From Microthrixaceae bacterium (GTDB taxonomy: Bacteria > Actinomycetota > Acidimicrobiia > Acidimicrobiales > Microtrichaceae): 45,440 nucleotides of DNA. The notes beneath the pieces are model-generated. The model had not been told where the DNA came from, did no database searches, and saw only the letters and a program-made list of their open reading frames with translations. Where the stretch lies: NCBI GenBank assembly GCA_019694615.1, contig JAIBBP010000028.1:1-45440 (forward strand), written 5' to 3'. The translations under genes were made by a program, and so were the position numbers. The first letter of the stretch is position 1. Every line of letters begins with the position of its first letter. This document shows, one piece after another, positions 8,989 to 17,278 of the stretch.

Positions 8989-10614
8989 ATGGGCGACGCA
9001 GAGGACAACGCGGTCGACGTCGAGGTGCTGGTGATCGGCGCCGGAGTCACCGGCCTCTACCAGCTGTACCGGGCGCGGGAGGACGGGTTCTCGACCGTTC
9101 TGCTGGAGGCCGGCGACGGCGTGGGCGGCACCTGGTACTGGAACCGCTACCCCGAGGCCCGGTTCGACTCGGAGAGCTACACGTACGCATACGTGTTCTC
9201 CAAGGAGTTGTTCAACGAGTGGGAGTGGTCGGAGCTGTTCGCCGGCCAGCCCGAGATCGAGCGGTACTTCCAACGGTTCGTCGAGATGTTCGACCTGGCC
9301 CCACTCATCCGCTTCGGAACAAAGGTGACCTCCGTCGAGTGGTGCGCGGAGGACTCGACGTGGACGGTGAGTGCCGCCGACGGTCGGCGGTGGCGGGCAC
9401 GCTTCGTGGTCGCCGCCACAGGGATGCTGTCGGCTCCGTACTTCCCCGACGTCGTCGGTCGTGACGACTTCACCGGGGCTTCCCACCACACCGGCCTGTG
9501 GCCTGCCGAGGGTGTCGACGTGACAGGGAAGCGGGTCGCGGTGATCGGCACCGGATCGAGCGGCGTGCAGGTCATCCCGCCGATCGCGGCAGAGGCGGCC
9601 GAGCTGGTCGTGTACCAACGGACCCCCAACTGGTGTACGCCGCTCAACAACCAGGCCCTCTCCGCGGAGCGACAGCAGGAGCTCCGCGACGACTTCGAGC
9701 ACATCCGCCAGACGCTCAACACATCGGCCACAGGGTTCATGGTCCCGCCGCCCGAGCGCCTGTCGTCGGAGGACTCCCCGGAGGAGCGCCAGGCCTTCTA
9801 CGAGACCATGTGGAACAGCCCTGGGTTTGCCAAGCTGCTCAGCAACTACAAGGACCTGCTCAGCGACGCGACGATCAACCGGGAGTGGTGTGACTTCATC
9901 GCTGCGAAGGTACGGGCGATCGTGGCCGATCCGGCAACCGCCGATCGGCTCATCCCTACCGACCATCGCTACGGCGAGAAGCGGCCGCCGTTCGTCACTG
10001 GCTACTACGAGGTCTTCAACGAGCCGAACGTGTCACTCGTGTCCCTGGAGGAGACACCGATCACCGCCATCACCGCGACCGGCATCGAGACCACCGATGG
10101 TCACCGCGAGTTCGACGTGATCGTGTGGGCGACGGGTTTCGACTACGGCACGGGACAGCTCCGCCGCCTCGGCGTGCGCGGCGTCGACGGCGTGCGGCTC
10201 GAAGATCACTGGGCCGACGGCCCGTTGACCCACCTCGGCGTGCAGTCGAGCGGGTTCCCCAACTTCTTCTTTCCCGGTGGCCCACACGGGGCGAGCGCCA
10301 ACGTGCCCCGGTACAACACCGATCAGGCCGACTACATCGCGGACCTGTTGGTGGCGATGCGCGAGCAGGGTCTCGATGTCGTCGAGGTGCCGTCAGACCT
10401 CGAAGCATCGTTCACCGCCATGATCGACCAGTTGTCGCGACACGTGCCGTTCACCAAGATCAGCTACTTCTTCGGGTCCAACATCCCCGGCAAACCGGTC
10501 AAGAACCTGTTGAATCCCGGCGGACGACCGATGCTCTTCACCTTCATCGACGACCTCCGCAACGAGGGCTACGCGTCGTTGAAGCTGTCGTCCTCGAAGG
10601 ATGCAGAATCGTGA
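8989..10614 (+). CDS. Type I Baeyer-Villiger monooxygenase
   Basis: 541 residues. Inserts an oxygen next to a ketone to form an ester or lactone, using NADPH, O2 and FAD. The first Rossmann motif is GAGVTG (residues 17-22), the second GTGSSG (187-192). Between them lies the type I BVMO fingerprint F-x-G-x3-H-x3-W-P as FTGASHHTGLWP (161-172). The DATGFDYGTG-type motif appears as WATGFDYGTG. The start ATG at 8989 is the first Met before the flavin motif. The next gene starts inside its stop (GTGA), and an SDR, an esterase and a dioxygenase follow in one coupled operon, which fits a ketone to ester to alcohol plus acid route. The substrate cannot be read from the sequence; cyclic ketone or steroid ketone are candidates. 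Confidence 0.95.
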   Translation: MGDAEDNAVDVEVLVIGAGVTGLYQLYRAREDGFSTVLLEAGDGVGGTWYWNRYPEARFDSESYTYAYVFSKELFNEWEWSELFAGQPEIERYFQRFVEMFDLAPLIRFGTKVTSVEWCAEDSTWTVSAADGRRWRARFVVAATGMLSAPYFPDVVGRDDFTGASHHTGLWPAEGVDVTGKRVAVIGTGSSGVQVIPPIAAEAAELVVYQRTPNWCTPLNNQALSAERQQELRDDFEHIRQTLNTSATGFMVPPPERLSSEDSPEERQAFYETMWNSPGFAKLLSNYKDLLSDATINREWCDFIAAKVRAIVADPATADRLIPTDHRYGEKRPPFVTGYYEVFNEPNVSLVSLEETPITAITATGIETTDGHREFDVIVWATGFDYGTGQLRRLGVRGVDGVRLEDHWADGPLTHLGVQSSGFPNFFFPGGPHGASANVPRYNTDQADYIADLLVAMREQGLDVVEVPSDLEASFTAMIDQLSRHVPFTKISYFFGSNIPGKPVKNLLNPGGRPMLFTFIDDLRNEGYASLKLSSSKDAES

Positions 10615-11366
10615 GCAGGCGCCTCCTGGAAGGTCGCACCGCGGTGATCACCGGCGGCGCGTCGGGAATGGGGCGGGCGTCGTCGGTGCGCTTCGCGCAG
10701 GAGGGCGCTCACGTCGTGATCGTCGACCGCGACGTGGCCGCGACAGAGGAGACCGTCGCGGAGATCCGCAGCGCGGGGGGGTCCGTCGAGCAACACGTGC
10801 TCGACCTGTCGGACCAGCTGGCGCTCGCACCGTGGGTGGAGAGGTTCGGACACGACACGGTCGACGTGCTGTTCTGCCACGCCGGTGTGCCGGGGCCTCC
10901 CGGCTGGAAGTTCGACGCTGAGGCATGGAACGAGACGATGGTGGTCAACGTGTGGGCACCAATGGAGCTGACCCGACTGTTGCTTCCCCGCCTTCGCCGT
11001 TCTGCCTCGGCGTCGTGCATCTACACGGCGTCCACGTCGGGCCTCCGAGCCGTTCCCGGACTGCTGACCTACGCCGCCAGCAAGTCGGCCCTTGTCGGGT
11101 TCGTGCGGTCTCTGGCTGTCCAACTTGCCCCCGAGGGCATCAGGGCGAACGCCATCTGTCCGGGGGCGACCGACACGCCCGCGCTTCGCCGCGACATCGA
11201 GGACGGCACCGTTCGCGCGTCGTTGGAGGCCATCGCCGAGCACATCCCGATGCGCCGCCTCGGGAGCACCGACGACGTGGCTGGCGTCGCCCTGTTCCTG
11301 GCGTCCGACGCGTCGTCGTACCTGACCGGCCTGGCGTTGCCCATCGACGGCGGTGCGACCGCATGA
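10611..11366 (+). CDS. Short-chain dehydrogenase/reductase (SDR)
   Basis: 251 residues, classical SDR. It shows the cofactor motif TGGASGMG (residues 14-21), an Asp at the end of strand 2 (VIVDRD) that suggests NAD(H), the catalytic YAASK (Tyr154, Lys158) and the C-terminal IDGGATA. Start GTG 10611 overlaps the BVMO stop (GTGA). It could supply the ketone for the monooxygenase or oxidise the alcohol released from the ester by the downstream hydrolase. Its stop is part of ATGA at 11363-11366, the first link of an unusual chain of overlapping starts and stops. Confidence 0.92.
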   Translation: MSRRLLEGRTAVITGGASGMGRASSVRFAQEGAHVVIVDRDVAATEETVAEIRSAGGSVEQHVLDLSDQLALAPWVERFGHDTVDVLFCHAGVPGPPGWKFDAEAWNETMVVNVWAPMELTRLLLPRLRRSASASCIYTASTSGLRAVPGLLTYAASKSALVGFVRSLAVQLAPEGIRANAICPGATDTPALRRDIEDGTVRASLEAIAEHIPMRRLGSTDDVAGVALFLASDASSYLTGLALPIDGGATA

Positions 11367-11410
11367 GCGGCGAGAGAACAGCATGAGCGGCGAGAGAACA
11401 GCATGAGCGG
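11361..11410 (+). repeat. 20-bp tandem repeat carrying start codons
   Basis: GCATGAGCGGCGAGAGAACA at 11361-11380 is repeated exactly at 11381-11400, and its first ten bases recur at 11401-11410. Each copy contains ATGA, so the three ATGs (11363, 11383, 11403) fall in three different frames. Only the last opens the hydrolase gene. Confidence 0.97.
11363..11406 (+). other. Two consecutive 7-codon minigenes (MSGERTA)
   Basis: ATG 11363 opens a frame of seven codons ending with TGA 11384-11386; ATG 11383 opens an identical peptide ending with TGA 11404-11406. Each stop overlaps the next start as ATGA, and the chain links the SDR stop to the hydrolase start at 11403. A GAGAGA stretch, a possible weak Shine-Dalgarno, precedes the second and third ATG. 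Translation of the peptides is inferred only from layout. Confidence 0.5.
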
Positions 11411-12452
11411 CAGGGCGTTACGCGACGAGCCGAGGGTTGACCCCCGCCTGTTGGCTGCGGTCGAACCGTTCGGCCTCGCCGACCCGCTGCCACCGTCATC
11501 GATCGACGCGAGCACTCCGCTCGACGTCATCCGCAAGGTGCTCGCCAGACTCGAAGGTGGTGCGGCGCACGCGACGAAGATCGCGACGGCCGGGCTCGAA
11601 CCCATCGACGGGGTCGAGCGGTCGACCGAGGAGATCCCCGGTCGTGCGGGCCCGGTAACGGTGTTCGTCCACCGCCCCGCAGCGGGACCCGGCGAGCTTC
11701 CGGGCGTGCTGCACCTTCACGGCGGCGGCGGCGTGATGCTGTCCGCCACCGATGAGCACTACGTCCGGTGGCGCGACGAACTCGCGTTGCTCGGTCTCGT
11801 CGTGGTGGGAGTCGAGTTCCGCAACGGCGCCGGCCGCCTCGGTACCCATCCGTTCCCAGCCGGGCTCGACGACTGCGCGTCCGCCCTGGAGTGGATGCAC
11901 TCGAACCGCACCGGCCTGAGGGTGGGTTCGCTCGTCGTCTCAGGCGAGTCCGGCGGAGGGAATCTCGCTCTCGCGACCGCGCTCCGCGCTCGGCGCGACG
12001 GCAGACTCAACGCGATCGACGGCGTGTACGCGATGTGTCCGTACATTTCCAACGCCTACGCCAGCCCCCCCGCCGAGCTCCCATCGCTGATCGAGAACGA
12101 CGGCTACCTCGTCTCCGTCGCCCTGCTCGGCGCGATGGCCAGGGCGTACGCTCCCGAACCCGAGGACGCTCACGATCCGCTCGCCTGGCCGTACTACGCG
12201 ACAGCCGATGACGTCGCTGGCCTGCCTCCACACGTGATCTCGGTCAACCAGCTCGACCCGCTTCGGGACGAGGGACTCGCGTACTACCGGCTCCTCGTCG
12301 ACGCAGGGGTGACGGCACGGGCTCGCGTCGTCGAGGCCACCTTGCACGCAGCGGAGAACAACTACTTCGCCGTCGTACCCGACATCGCCAGGGCGACCCT
12401 GGTCGACATCGCCGACTTCGCCCGATCACTCCACTCGGAGGGGGACACATGA
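11403..12452 (+). CDS. Alpha/beta hydrolase (HSL-type esterase)
   Basis: 349 residues of the hormone-sensitive-lipase group of esterases. The oxyanion-hole motif is HGGGG (residues 106-110), the nucleophile Ser183 sits in GESGGG, and the remaining triad members are probably Asp285 (NQLDPLRDEG) and His315 (ATLHAAE). In this operon it would hydrolyse the ester made by the Baeyer-Villiger enzyme. The start is the third ATG of a 20-bp tandem repeat; it is the only one in frame. Its stop overlaps the dioxygenase start (ATGA 12449-12452). Confidence 0.92.
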   Translation: MSGRALRDEPRVDPRLLAAVEPFGLADPLPPSSIDASTPLDVIRKVLARLEGGAAHATKIATAGLEPIDGVERSTEEIPGRAGPVTVFVHRPAAGPGELPGVLHLHGGGGVMLSATDEHYVRWRDELALLGLVVVGVEFRNGAGRLGTHPFPAGLDDCASALEWMHSNRTGLRVGSLVVSGESGGGNLALATALRARRDGRLNAIDGVYAMCPYISNAYASPPAELPSLIENDGYLVSVALLGAMARAYAPEPEDAHDPLAWPYYATADDVAGLPPHVISVNQLDPLRDEGLAYYRLLVDAGVTARARVVEATLHAAENNYFAVVPDIARATLVDIADFARSLHSEGDT

Positions 12453-13288
12453 GCATCGCCGACAACCGAACCGACCGTCCGGCCAACAACCACGCAGGCA
12501 CGGGCATCCTCGACACGCCGTACCCCGTGACCGACGAGCAGGTTCGCAGCCTTCACGAGGACAGCTGGGCGTCGCTGCCCGGGCTACTGGACGCCGACAC
12601 GGCGGCGCAGCTTCGCGATGCGCTCCTCGCCGCCGAGCCCCGCACGACGATCAGCGGACCGACAAAACCGGCTGCCGATCCCAACGCACTCCTGAGCCAT
12701 GAGGGGGTGGCCTGGCGCGACCCATTCGTGCGTGGCATAGCGACGTCCAAGCGACTGTCGAGCGCCGTCGTCGCGCTCCTTCGCCAGACGGACGCTCTGT
12801 TCTGCCAGGACATCAGTTTCTTCAAGCCGGAGGGTGCCAACCCGATCGACTATCACCAGGACTATTCGTACTGGCCGTTCGATCGGAAGGGTTGTGTGAC
12901 CCTGTGGATCGCGCTCGTCGACCTGACCCCTGAGATGGGTCCGCTGCGCTATCTCAAGGGCTCACACCTCGAGGGCCCACTCGGCCTGATCGAACCGACC
13001 GACATTCGTGAGCGCTACCCGCACCTCCGCGACAGCGAGGTCGTCGGTGGCAAGGCAATGGCTGCCGGTGACGCCCAAGCGCACTGGGAACTCACCCTGC
13101 ACGGGTCGGCCCGCAACAAAGGCCCGGGTCGACGCGAGGCGGTCGCGTTCCGCTACATCCGCAGCGACACGATCTACATCGGTCTGACCCACCCCCACTA
13201 CGACCAGTTCGGACTTGAGCCGGGTCAGAAGTTCATCGACAACGAGAACTTCCCCCGCGTCGACGCCAACGGCCTGGTCGAGCGGTAG
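12449..13288 (+). CDS. Phytanoyl-CoA dioxygenase family protein (Fe(II)/2-oxoglutarate)
   Basis: 279 residues. The iron-binding facial triad is visible as HxD in DYHQDYSYW (His136, Asp138) and a distal His218 in LTLHGSARN, in the PhyH order. The preceding LFCQDISFFKPEG is also typical. Such enzymes hydroxylate an unactivated carbon with O2 and 2-oxoglutarate. The start overlaps the esterase stop by 4 bases. It is the last gene of the BVMO operon, and its stop abuts the stop of the convergent ketopantoate reductase-like gene with no spacer. Confidence 0.9.
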   Translation: MSIADNRTDRPANNHAGTGILDTPYPVTDEQVRSLHEDSWASLPGLLDADTAAQLRDALLAAEPRTTISGPTKPAADPNALLSHEGVAWRDPFVRGIATSKRLSSAVVALLRQTDALFCQDISFFKPEGANPIDYHQDYSYWPFDRKGCVTLWIALVDLTPEMGPLRYLKGSHLEGPLGLIEPTDIRERYPHLRDSEVVGGKAMAAGDAQAHWELTLHGSARNKGPGRREAVAFRYIRSDTIYIGLTHPHYDQFGLEPGQKFIDNENFPRVDANGLVER

Positions 13289-14215
13289 TCAGTCGGGAAA
13301 CCGCGACTCGCGGGAACGCAGTACGGCACACAACGCCTCGTTGTACGGCGTCGCGATTCCCATCTCCGCTCCCAACTCCACAACCTGACCGTTGATGACG
13401 TCGATCTCCGAGCGTCGCTTCGCGAGGTGGTCGAGACGCATCGACGGGCTCGCATCGGGAATGGTCGAGGCGAACGTCGACACGTAGTCGACAGGGTCGT
13501 CGAAGGAGAACTCGACGCCTCGTTCGCGACCGATGCCGTAGGCCTCCAGCATGCATCCGACCGCGACGCCCCACGTCTCGGGATTGGCGTGCACCTCGCC
13601 GATCGTCATGTCGAACGCAGCGGTTGGGGCGCTGAACGCCACGTTGCACACGAATTTCTCCCACACCATCCGGTCGATGTCGCCGAACGTTGTGACGTTG
13701 AACCCGGCGTCTCGCCAACAGGCCTCGATCGCCCGGACCCGGTCACTGATGCCGCCGACCATGTCGCCGATGCGGATCATGCGCATGCCGTTGTGATGAA
13801 CGCTGCCCGGTTCGGGAATCGACGAGCCGAAGCCCTCGGCGATGCCAATGACGATCTGTGCGGGGTCGATCCGACGGGCGGCGCGCTCGCCGGCACCGAG
13901 GCCGTTCTGGAACGGCATGACGACGTCACCATCGCGCGCCAGGGGCGCAATCTCGGCTAGCACATCGTCGACGTCCTGCGCCTTGGTGGCGACGACCCAC
14001 AGATCACACGGCCCGGCGGCTGACGGTGCGGTGCCGGTGCCGATGCCGGTGACGACCCGGTCCCCGCTGGCTCCGGTCACTCGCAGGCCCCGCGCGGCGA
14101 TCGCGTCGATGTGGGCCTGCCACCGGTCGATCGCCCACACCTCATTGCCGGCATCCGCGAGGAGTCCCGCATAGACCGCTCCCATCGCGCCGGTCCCGAC
14201 GATCCCGATCTTCAT
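13289..14215 (-). CDS. Ketopantoate reductase (PanE/ApbA) family protein
   Basis: 308 residues. The N-terminal Rossmann motif GTGAMG (residues 7-12), the TKAQDVDDV segment, PFQNGLGAGE and the C-terminal-domain helix WEKFVCNVAFSAPTAAF are characteristic. PanE makes pantoate for CoA synthesis with NADPH, but actinobacteria carry many paralogues with unknown 2-oxoacid substrates, and the catabolic context favours such a role. The start ATG 14215 directly begins the MKIGIVG strand; a GGGAG stretch lies just upstream. Longer open frame upstream is not conserved in kind. Confidence 0.85.
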   Translation of the reverse strand: MKIGIVGTGAMGAVYAGLLADAGNEVWAIDRWQAHIDAIAARGLRVTGASGDRVVTGIGTGTAPSAAGPCDLWVVATKAQDVDDVLAEIAPLARDGDVVMPFQNGLGAGERAARRIDPAQIVIGIAEGFGSSIPEPGSVHHNGMRMIRIGDMVGGISDRVRAIEACWRDAGFNVTTFGDIDRMVWEKFVCNVAFSAPTAAFDMTIGEVHANPETWGVAVGCMLEAYGIGRERGVEFSFDDPVDYVSTFASTIPDASPSMRLDHLAKRRSEIDVINGQVVELGAEMGIATPYNEALCAVLRSRESRFPD

Positions 14216-14344
14216 CGCACTCCCGTCTCGCAGCCGCCCCCAGTTCGGGGTCCATCCGACCGTAGTGACGGTACGGCGCCGCCCCGTCGTCATGTCCCGG
14301 TCAGTGGGTCGGCACGGGGCGGGGAATCGTCCCCATCGGCGAGG

Positions 14345-15271
14345 ATGTGCGGCGTGTGGAGCGAGGCCGACATCGGCGATCTGGACGGTCGCGTCGCCGT
14401 CGTGACCGGTGCCAACTCGGGCATCGGGTTGGAGACGACTCGAGCGCTGGCGAAGCACGGGGCGACCGTGGTGATGGCGGTCCGGAGCCCAGAACGCGGC
14501 GAGTCGGCCGCTGCCGACATCGCGGCAACCGTGCCCGGCGCCCGACTGGAGTTGCAGCGGCTCGACCTGGCATCGCTGGAGTCGGTTGCCGACGCAGCGT
14601 CAGCGATCCGCGACCGCTACGAGCACATCGACCTCCTCGTGAACAACGCAGGAGTGATGTACACCGACCGCGAGCTGACGCCCGACGGGTTCGAGTTGCA
14701 GTTCGGCACCAACCACCTCGGGCATTTCGCCTTCACGCTCCGGCTGCTCGACCGACTCATCGCTACCGGGGACTCGCGGGTGGTGACCGTCGGGAGCCTG
14801 GGTCATTGGTTCCCGTTCGCGTTCGACCTCGACGACCTCAGCGCCAGGAAGCGCTACAACCGGTTTGCCGCCTACTCCCGCTCGAAGCTTGCCAACCTCA
14901 TGTTCGCGTTCGAACTCCAGGAGCGACTCGCTGCGCTCGGGGAGGGCACCTTCTCGGTGGCGGCCCATCCCGGTGGCTCCGACACCGAGCTGGCCAACCA
15001 CGTCCCGGGGATGGGTTTCATGCGCAAGCGCATGTCATTCCTCGCCCAGTCGGCGGCGATGGGGGCGCTGCCAACGTTGCGAGCGGCTACCGATCCGTCC
15101 GTCGTCGGCGGCCAGTACGTCGGACCCGATCGCTTCCTGCAGACCCGAGGCAACCCGATCATCGTCGGGTCCAGCCGTCGCTCCCGGGACCGCTCGTTGC
15201 GACAGCGCTTGTGGCAAGTCTCCGAGGAGGCGACCGGTGTGAGGTTCGATGGCGTCGTCGCTGGAGTCTGA
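14345..15271 (+). CDS. SDR family oxidoreductase, retinol dehydrogenase-like
   Basis: 308 residues. Seen are TGANSGIG, an Arg after strand 2 (VMAVRSPERG, suggesting NADP(H)), NNAGVM, the catalytic YSRSK and a long C-terminal region with VAAHPGGSDTEL, as in retinol dehydrogenase/protochlorophyllide reductase-like SDRs. Start ATG 14345 (MCGVWSEADI) is chosen; a GTG three codons later is also possible. Its 3' end overlaps the nitroreductase start by 23 bases, so the two are probably coupled. Divergent from the PanE-like gene. Confidence 0.88.
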   Translation: MCGVWSEADIGDLDGRVAVVTGANSGIGLETTRALAKHGATVVMAVRSPERGESAAADIAATVPGARLELQRLDLASLESVADAASAIRDRYEHIDLLVNNAGVMYTDRELTPDGFELQFGTNHLGHFAFTLRLLDRLIATGDSRVVTVGSLGHWFPFAFDLDDLSARKRYNRFAAYSRSKLANLMFAFELQERLAALGEGTFSVAAHPGGSDTELANHVPGMGFMRKRMSFLAQSAAMGALPTLRAATDPSVVGGQYVGPDRFLQTRGNPIIVGSSRRSRDRSLRQRLWQVSEEATGVRFDGVVAGV

Positions 15272-15899
15272 GCTCTCGGTTTGGGAGGCGATGTCGACAG
15301 CCCGCGCCATCCGCAGGTTCAACGGCGAACGGGTCGACGACGCCACGCTCCATCGCTGTTTGGAGGCGGCGACATGGGCCCCGTCAGGTGGCAACTGGCA
15401 GTCCTGGCGCTTCGTCGTGCTGCGCTCACCGGAGGTTCGAGCGGCGGTCGCCAAGGCGGCGGCGATCTCGCTGTCGGTGATCGAGCCGCTCTACTCGATG
15501 ACCCGACCGTCGCCCGACGACGACTCCCGAGCGGCTCGCTCCCACCGTGCCACCTACGAACTGCACGACCGGGCCGGCGACCTGACCTCGGTTCTCTTCA
15601 CGACCCGCAACTACGACAGCGCCTCAGAACTGCTGCTCGGTGGGTCGGTCTACCCGGCGCTGCAGAACTTCCTGCTCGCCGCACGGGCCCAGGGCCTCGG
15701 CGCCTGCCCCACGAGTTGGGCGAGCTATGGCGAGTCACTGATACGCGAGGCCGTCGGTGTTCCCGCAGACTGGCTGCTCGCCGGCCACGTCGTCGTCGGC
15801 TGGCCTCGCGGCCACCACGGCCCGCTTCGCCGACGCCCCGTGGAGCAGGTCACGTCAATCGACCACTGGGACACCGCATGGGAGAGATGGACGTCTTAG
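15249..15899 (+). CDS. Nitroreductase family protein (FMN)
   Basis: 216 residues. The FMN-binding N-terminal segment is clear: RAIRRFNGERVDDATLHRCLEAATWAPSGGNWQSW, with the Arg residues that hold the phosphate and the PSGGN loop. The C-terminal GLGACPTSW and the VGWPRG strand complete the fold. Many catabolic clusters use such flavoproteins as ene-reductases or dehydrogenases rather than on nitro groups. The gene overlaps the upstream SDR by 23 bases; its stop overlaps that of the convergent MarR gene. Confidence 0.88.
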   Translation: MASSLESELSVWEAMSTARAIRRFNGERVDDATLHRCLEAATWAPSGGNWQSWRFVVLRSPEVRAAVAKAAAISLSVIEPLYSMTRPSPDDDSRAARSHRATYELHDRAGDLTSVLFTTRNYDSASELLLGGSVYPALQNFLLAARAQGLGACPTSWASYGESLIREAVGVPADWLLAGHVVVGWPRGHHGPLRRRPVEQVTSIDHWDTAWERWTS

Positions 15900-16456
15900 C
15901 TCTCGACGCGCTGGGCGTCGAGGCGTGCGATCAGCTCGTCGGAGCGCTCGGCATCGAACTCGCCCGATCGCTCGCGCAGGCCGCGGAGTAGTTCGACGAT
16001 GTCCTCGCGTTCACCGGCTGCGAGCGCGAGCGGGCGGAACACCTCGTCGTTGAGTTGCACGGTCGCGGCGTCAGCGACCTTGCGGCCCCGAGCGGTGATC
16101 TCGGCGAGCGTCGTGCGAGCGTCGGTGGCGTGGGCAACCCGCCGCACCAGGCCGTCGTCCACGAGGCGGTCGATCAGCCCGGTCACCGTCGCCGGCGGGA
16201 TCCGGAGCACTTCGCTGATCCAGCTGAGCGCCAACGACGATTCCGGCTCGACGGCCACCCACGACAGGACCTCGTAACGGGCAAACGTAAGGCCATGCGC
16301 CTTCATCACGTCGTGCACCTGCTGCATCAGCATCTGTTGGGCCCGCAGGACTGCGGTGAACACGGCGTTGCCCGATGCGGAGTCGGCATCCCACCGCTCC
16401 AGCCAGACGCGCCGTGACGCCTCGACGACGTCGTAGGGAGATGGCCGCATCGGCAT
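15896..16456 (-). CDS. MarR family transcriptional regulator
   Basis: 186 residues, a winged-helix repressor of the type that dissociates from DNA on binding aromatic or acyl-CoA ligands. The DNA-binding part is LTFARYEVLSWVAVEP...LSWISEVLRIPPATVTGLIDRLVDDGLVRRVAHATDARTTLAEIT, including the wing DxR motif. The N- and C-terminal helices would form the dimer. It lies 9 bases behind the SDR gene as the last member of the nine-gene operon. No other regulator is encoded near, so it is the best local candidate for binding the palindrome at 27.1 kb; this is inference. Confidence 0.9.
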   Translation of the reverse strand: MPMRPSPYDVVEASRRVWLERWDADSASGNAVFTAVLRAQQMLMQQVHDVMKAHGLTFARYEVLSWVAVEPESSLALSWISEVLRIPPATVTGLIDRLVDDGLVRRVAHATDARTTLAEITARGRKVADAATVQLNDEVFRPLALAAGEREDIVELLRGLRERSGEFDAERSDELIARLDAQRVES

Positions 16457-16465
16457 GGCAGGAGC

Positions 16466-17278
16466 CTACGGAGTCGTGGCGCCGGCGTTTCGGACCGTCA
16501 TGATCTCGGCCATCCGGGCAACCGGGATGCCGACCGACGTACCCCCGTCCACCGGCAACACCAGACCGGTCACCTGTGCGGCCCGATCGCTCGCCAGGAA
16601 CAACGCCGCCTGAGCCGCGTCCGCGGGCGTGCCCGCTGTCGGAAGCGGCTGCGTCATCTCGATCGTTCGCGTCATGTCGAACTGGGCGTTGATGGCCGTG
16701 GCGATGTTTGCCGGTGCGACGGCGTTGACACGAATCCGGTGCTCGGCGAGTTCCAACGCCAGACAGCGGGTGAAGTGGACGACCCCGGCCTTGGCGACGC
16801 GATACGACATCACGCCGGCGCCGGGTGTGATGCCCGCCAACGACGCCGTGTTGACGATCGCTCCCCCGGTGCCCTGGGCGACCATCTGACGGGCTGCGGC
16901 CTGGCTACCGAGCATCGCTCCGAGCAATGACACGGAAACGACCTGCTCGAAGTCGGCGAGTGTGTCCTTGAGAAATCGGCGCGGCACGCCGGACACGCCG
17001 GCGTTGTTGTACATCACGTCGACCGCCCCGAACCGAGCGACCGCGTGGTCGATCAGCGCGTCGATCGATGCCCGATTGCCCACGTCGGTGCGGCAGAACG
17101 ACGCCGCGCCGCCGAGAAGCGAAACCAGTTCTCGGCCGGAGTCCTCGTCGAGATCGGCGATCACGACATTGGCACCCTCGGCGACGAACAACTCGACGGC
17201 AGCTCGCCCGATCCCGTTGGCACCGCCGGTGACGATCGCGGCCTTGCCTGCCAGTTCTCCGCTGGCGTGCTCGTTCAC
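16466..17278 (-). CDS. SDR family oxidoreductase
   Basis: 270 residues. Motifs are TGGANGIG (residues 17-24), an Asp after strand 2 (VVIADLDED, NAD(H) type), YNNAGVSG, the Ser/Tyr/Lys set in MSYRVAKAG and the C-terminal VDGGTSVG. Such enzymes interconvert alcohols and ketones, for example hydroxysteroids. Its start overlaps the stop of the P450 gene by 4 bases. Part of the minus-strand operon. Confidence 0.92.
   Translation of the reverse strand: MNEHASGELAGKAAIVTGGANGIGRAAVELFVAEGANVVIADLDEDSGRELVSLLGGAASFCRTDVGNRASIDALIDHAVARFGAVDVMYNNAGVSGVPRRFLKDTLADFEQVVSVSLLGAMLGSQAAARQMVAQGTGGAIVNTASLAGITPGAGVMSYRVAKAGVVHFTRCLALELAEHRIRVNAVAPANIATAINAQFDMTRTIEMTQPLPTAGTPADAAQAALFLASDRAAQVTGLVLPVDGGTSVGIPVARMAEIMTVRNAGATTP

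Noticed and set aside
14259..14272. ACCGT-AGTG-ACGGT between the PanE-like and SDR genes
   Set aside because: Short arms; could be a regulator site but not supportable by itself.
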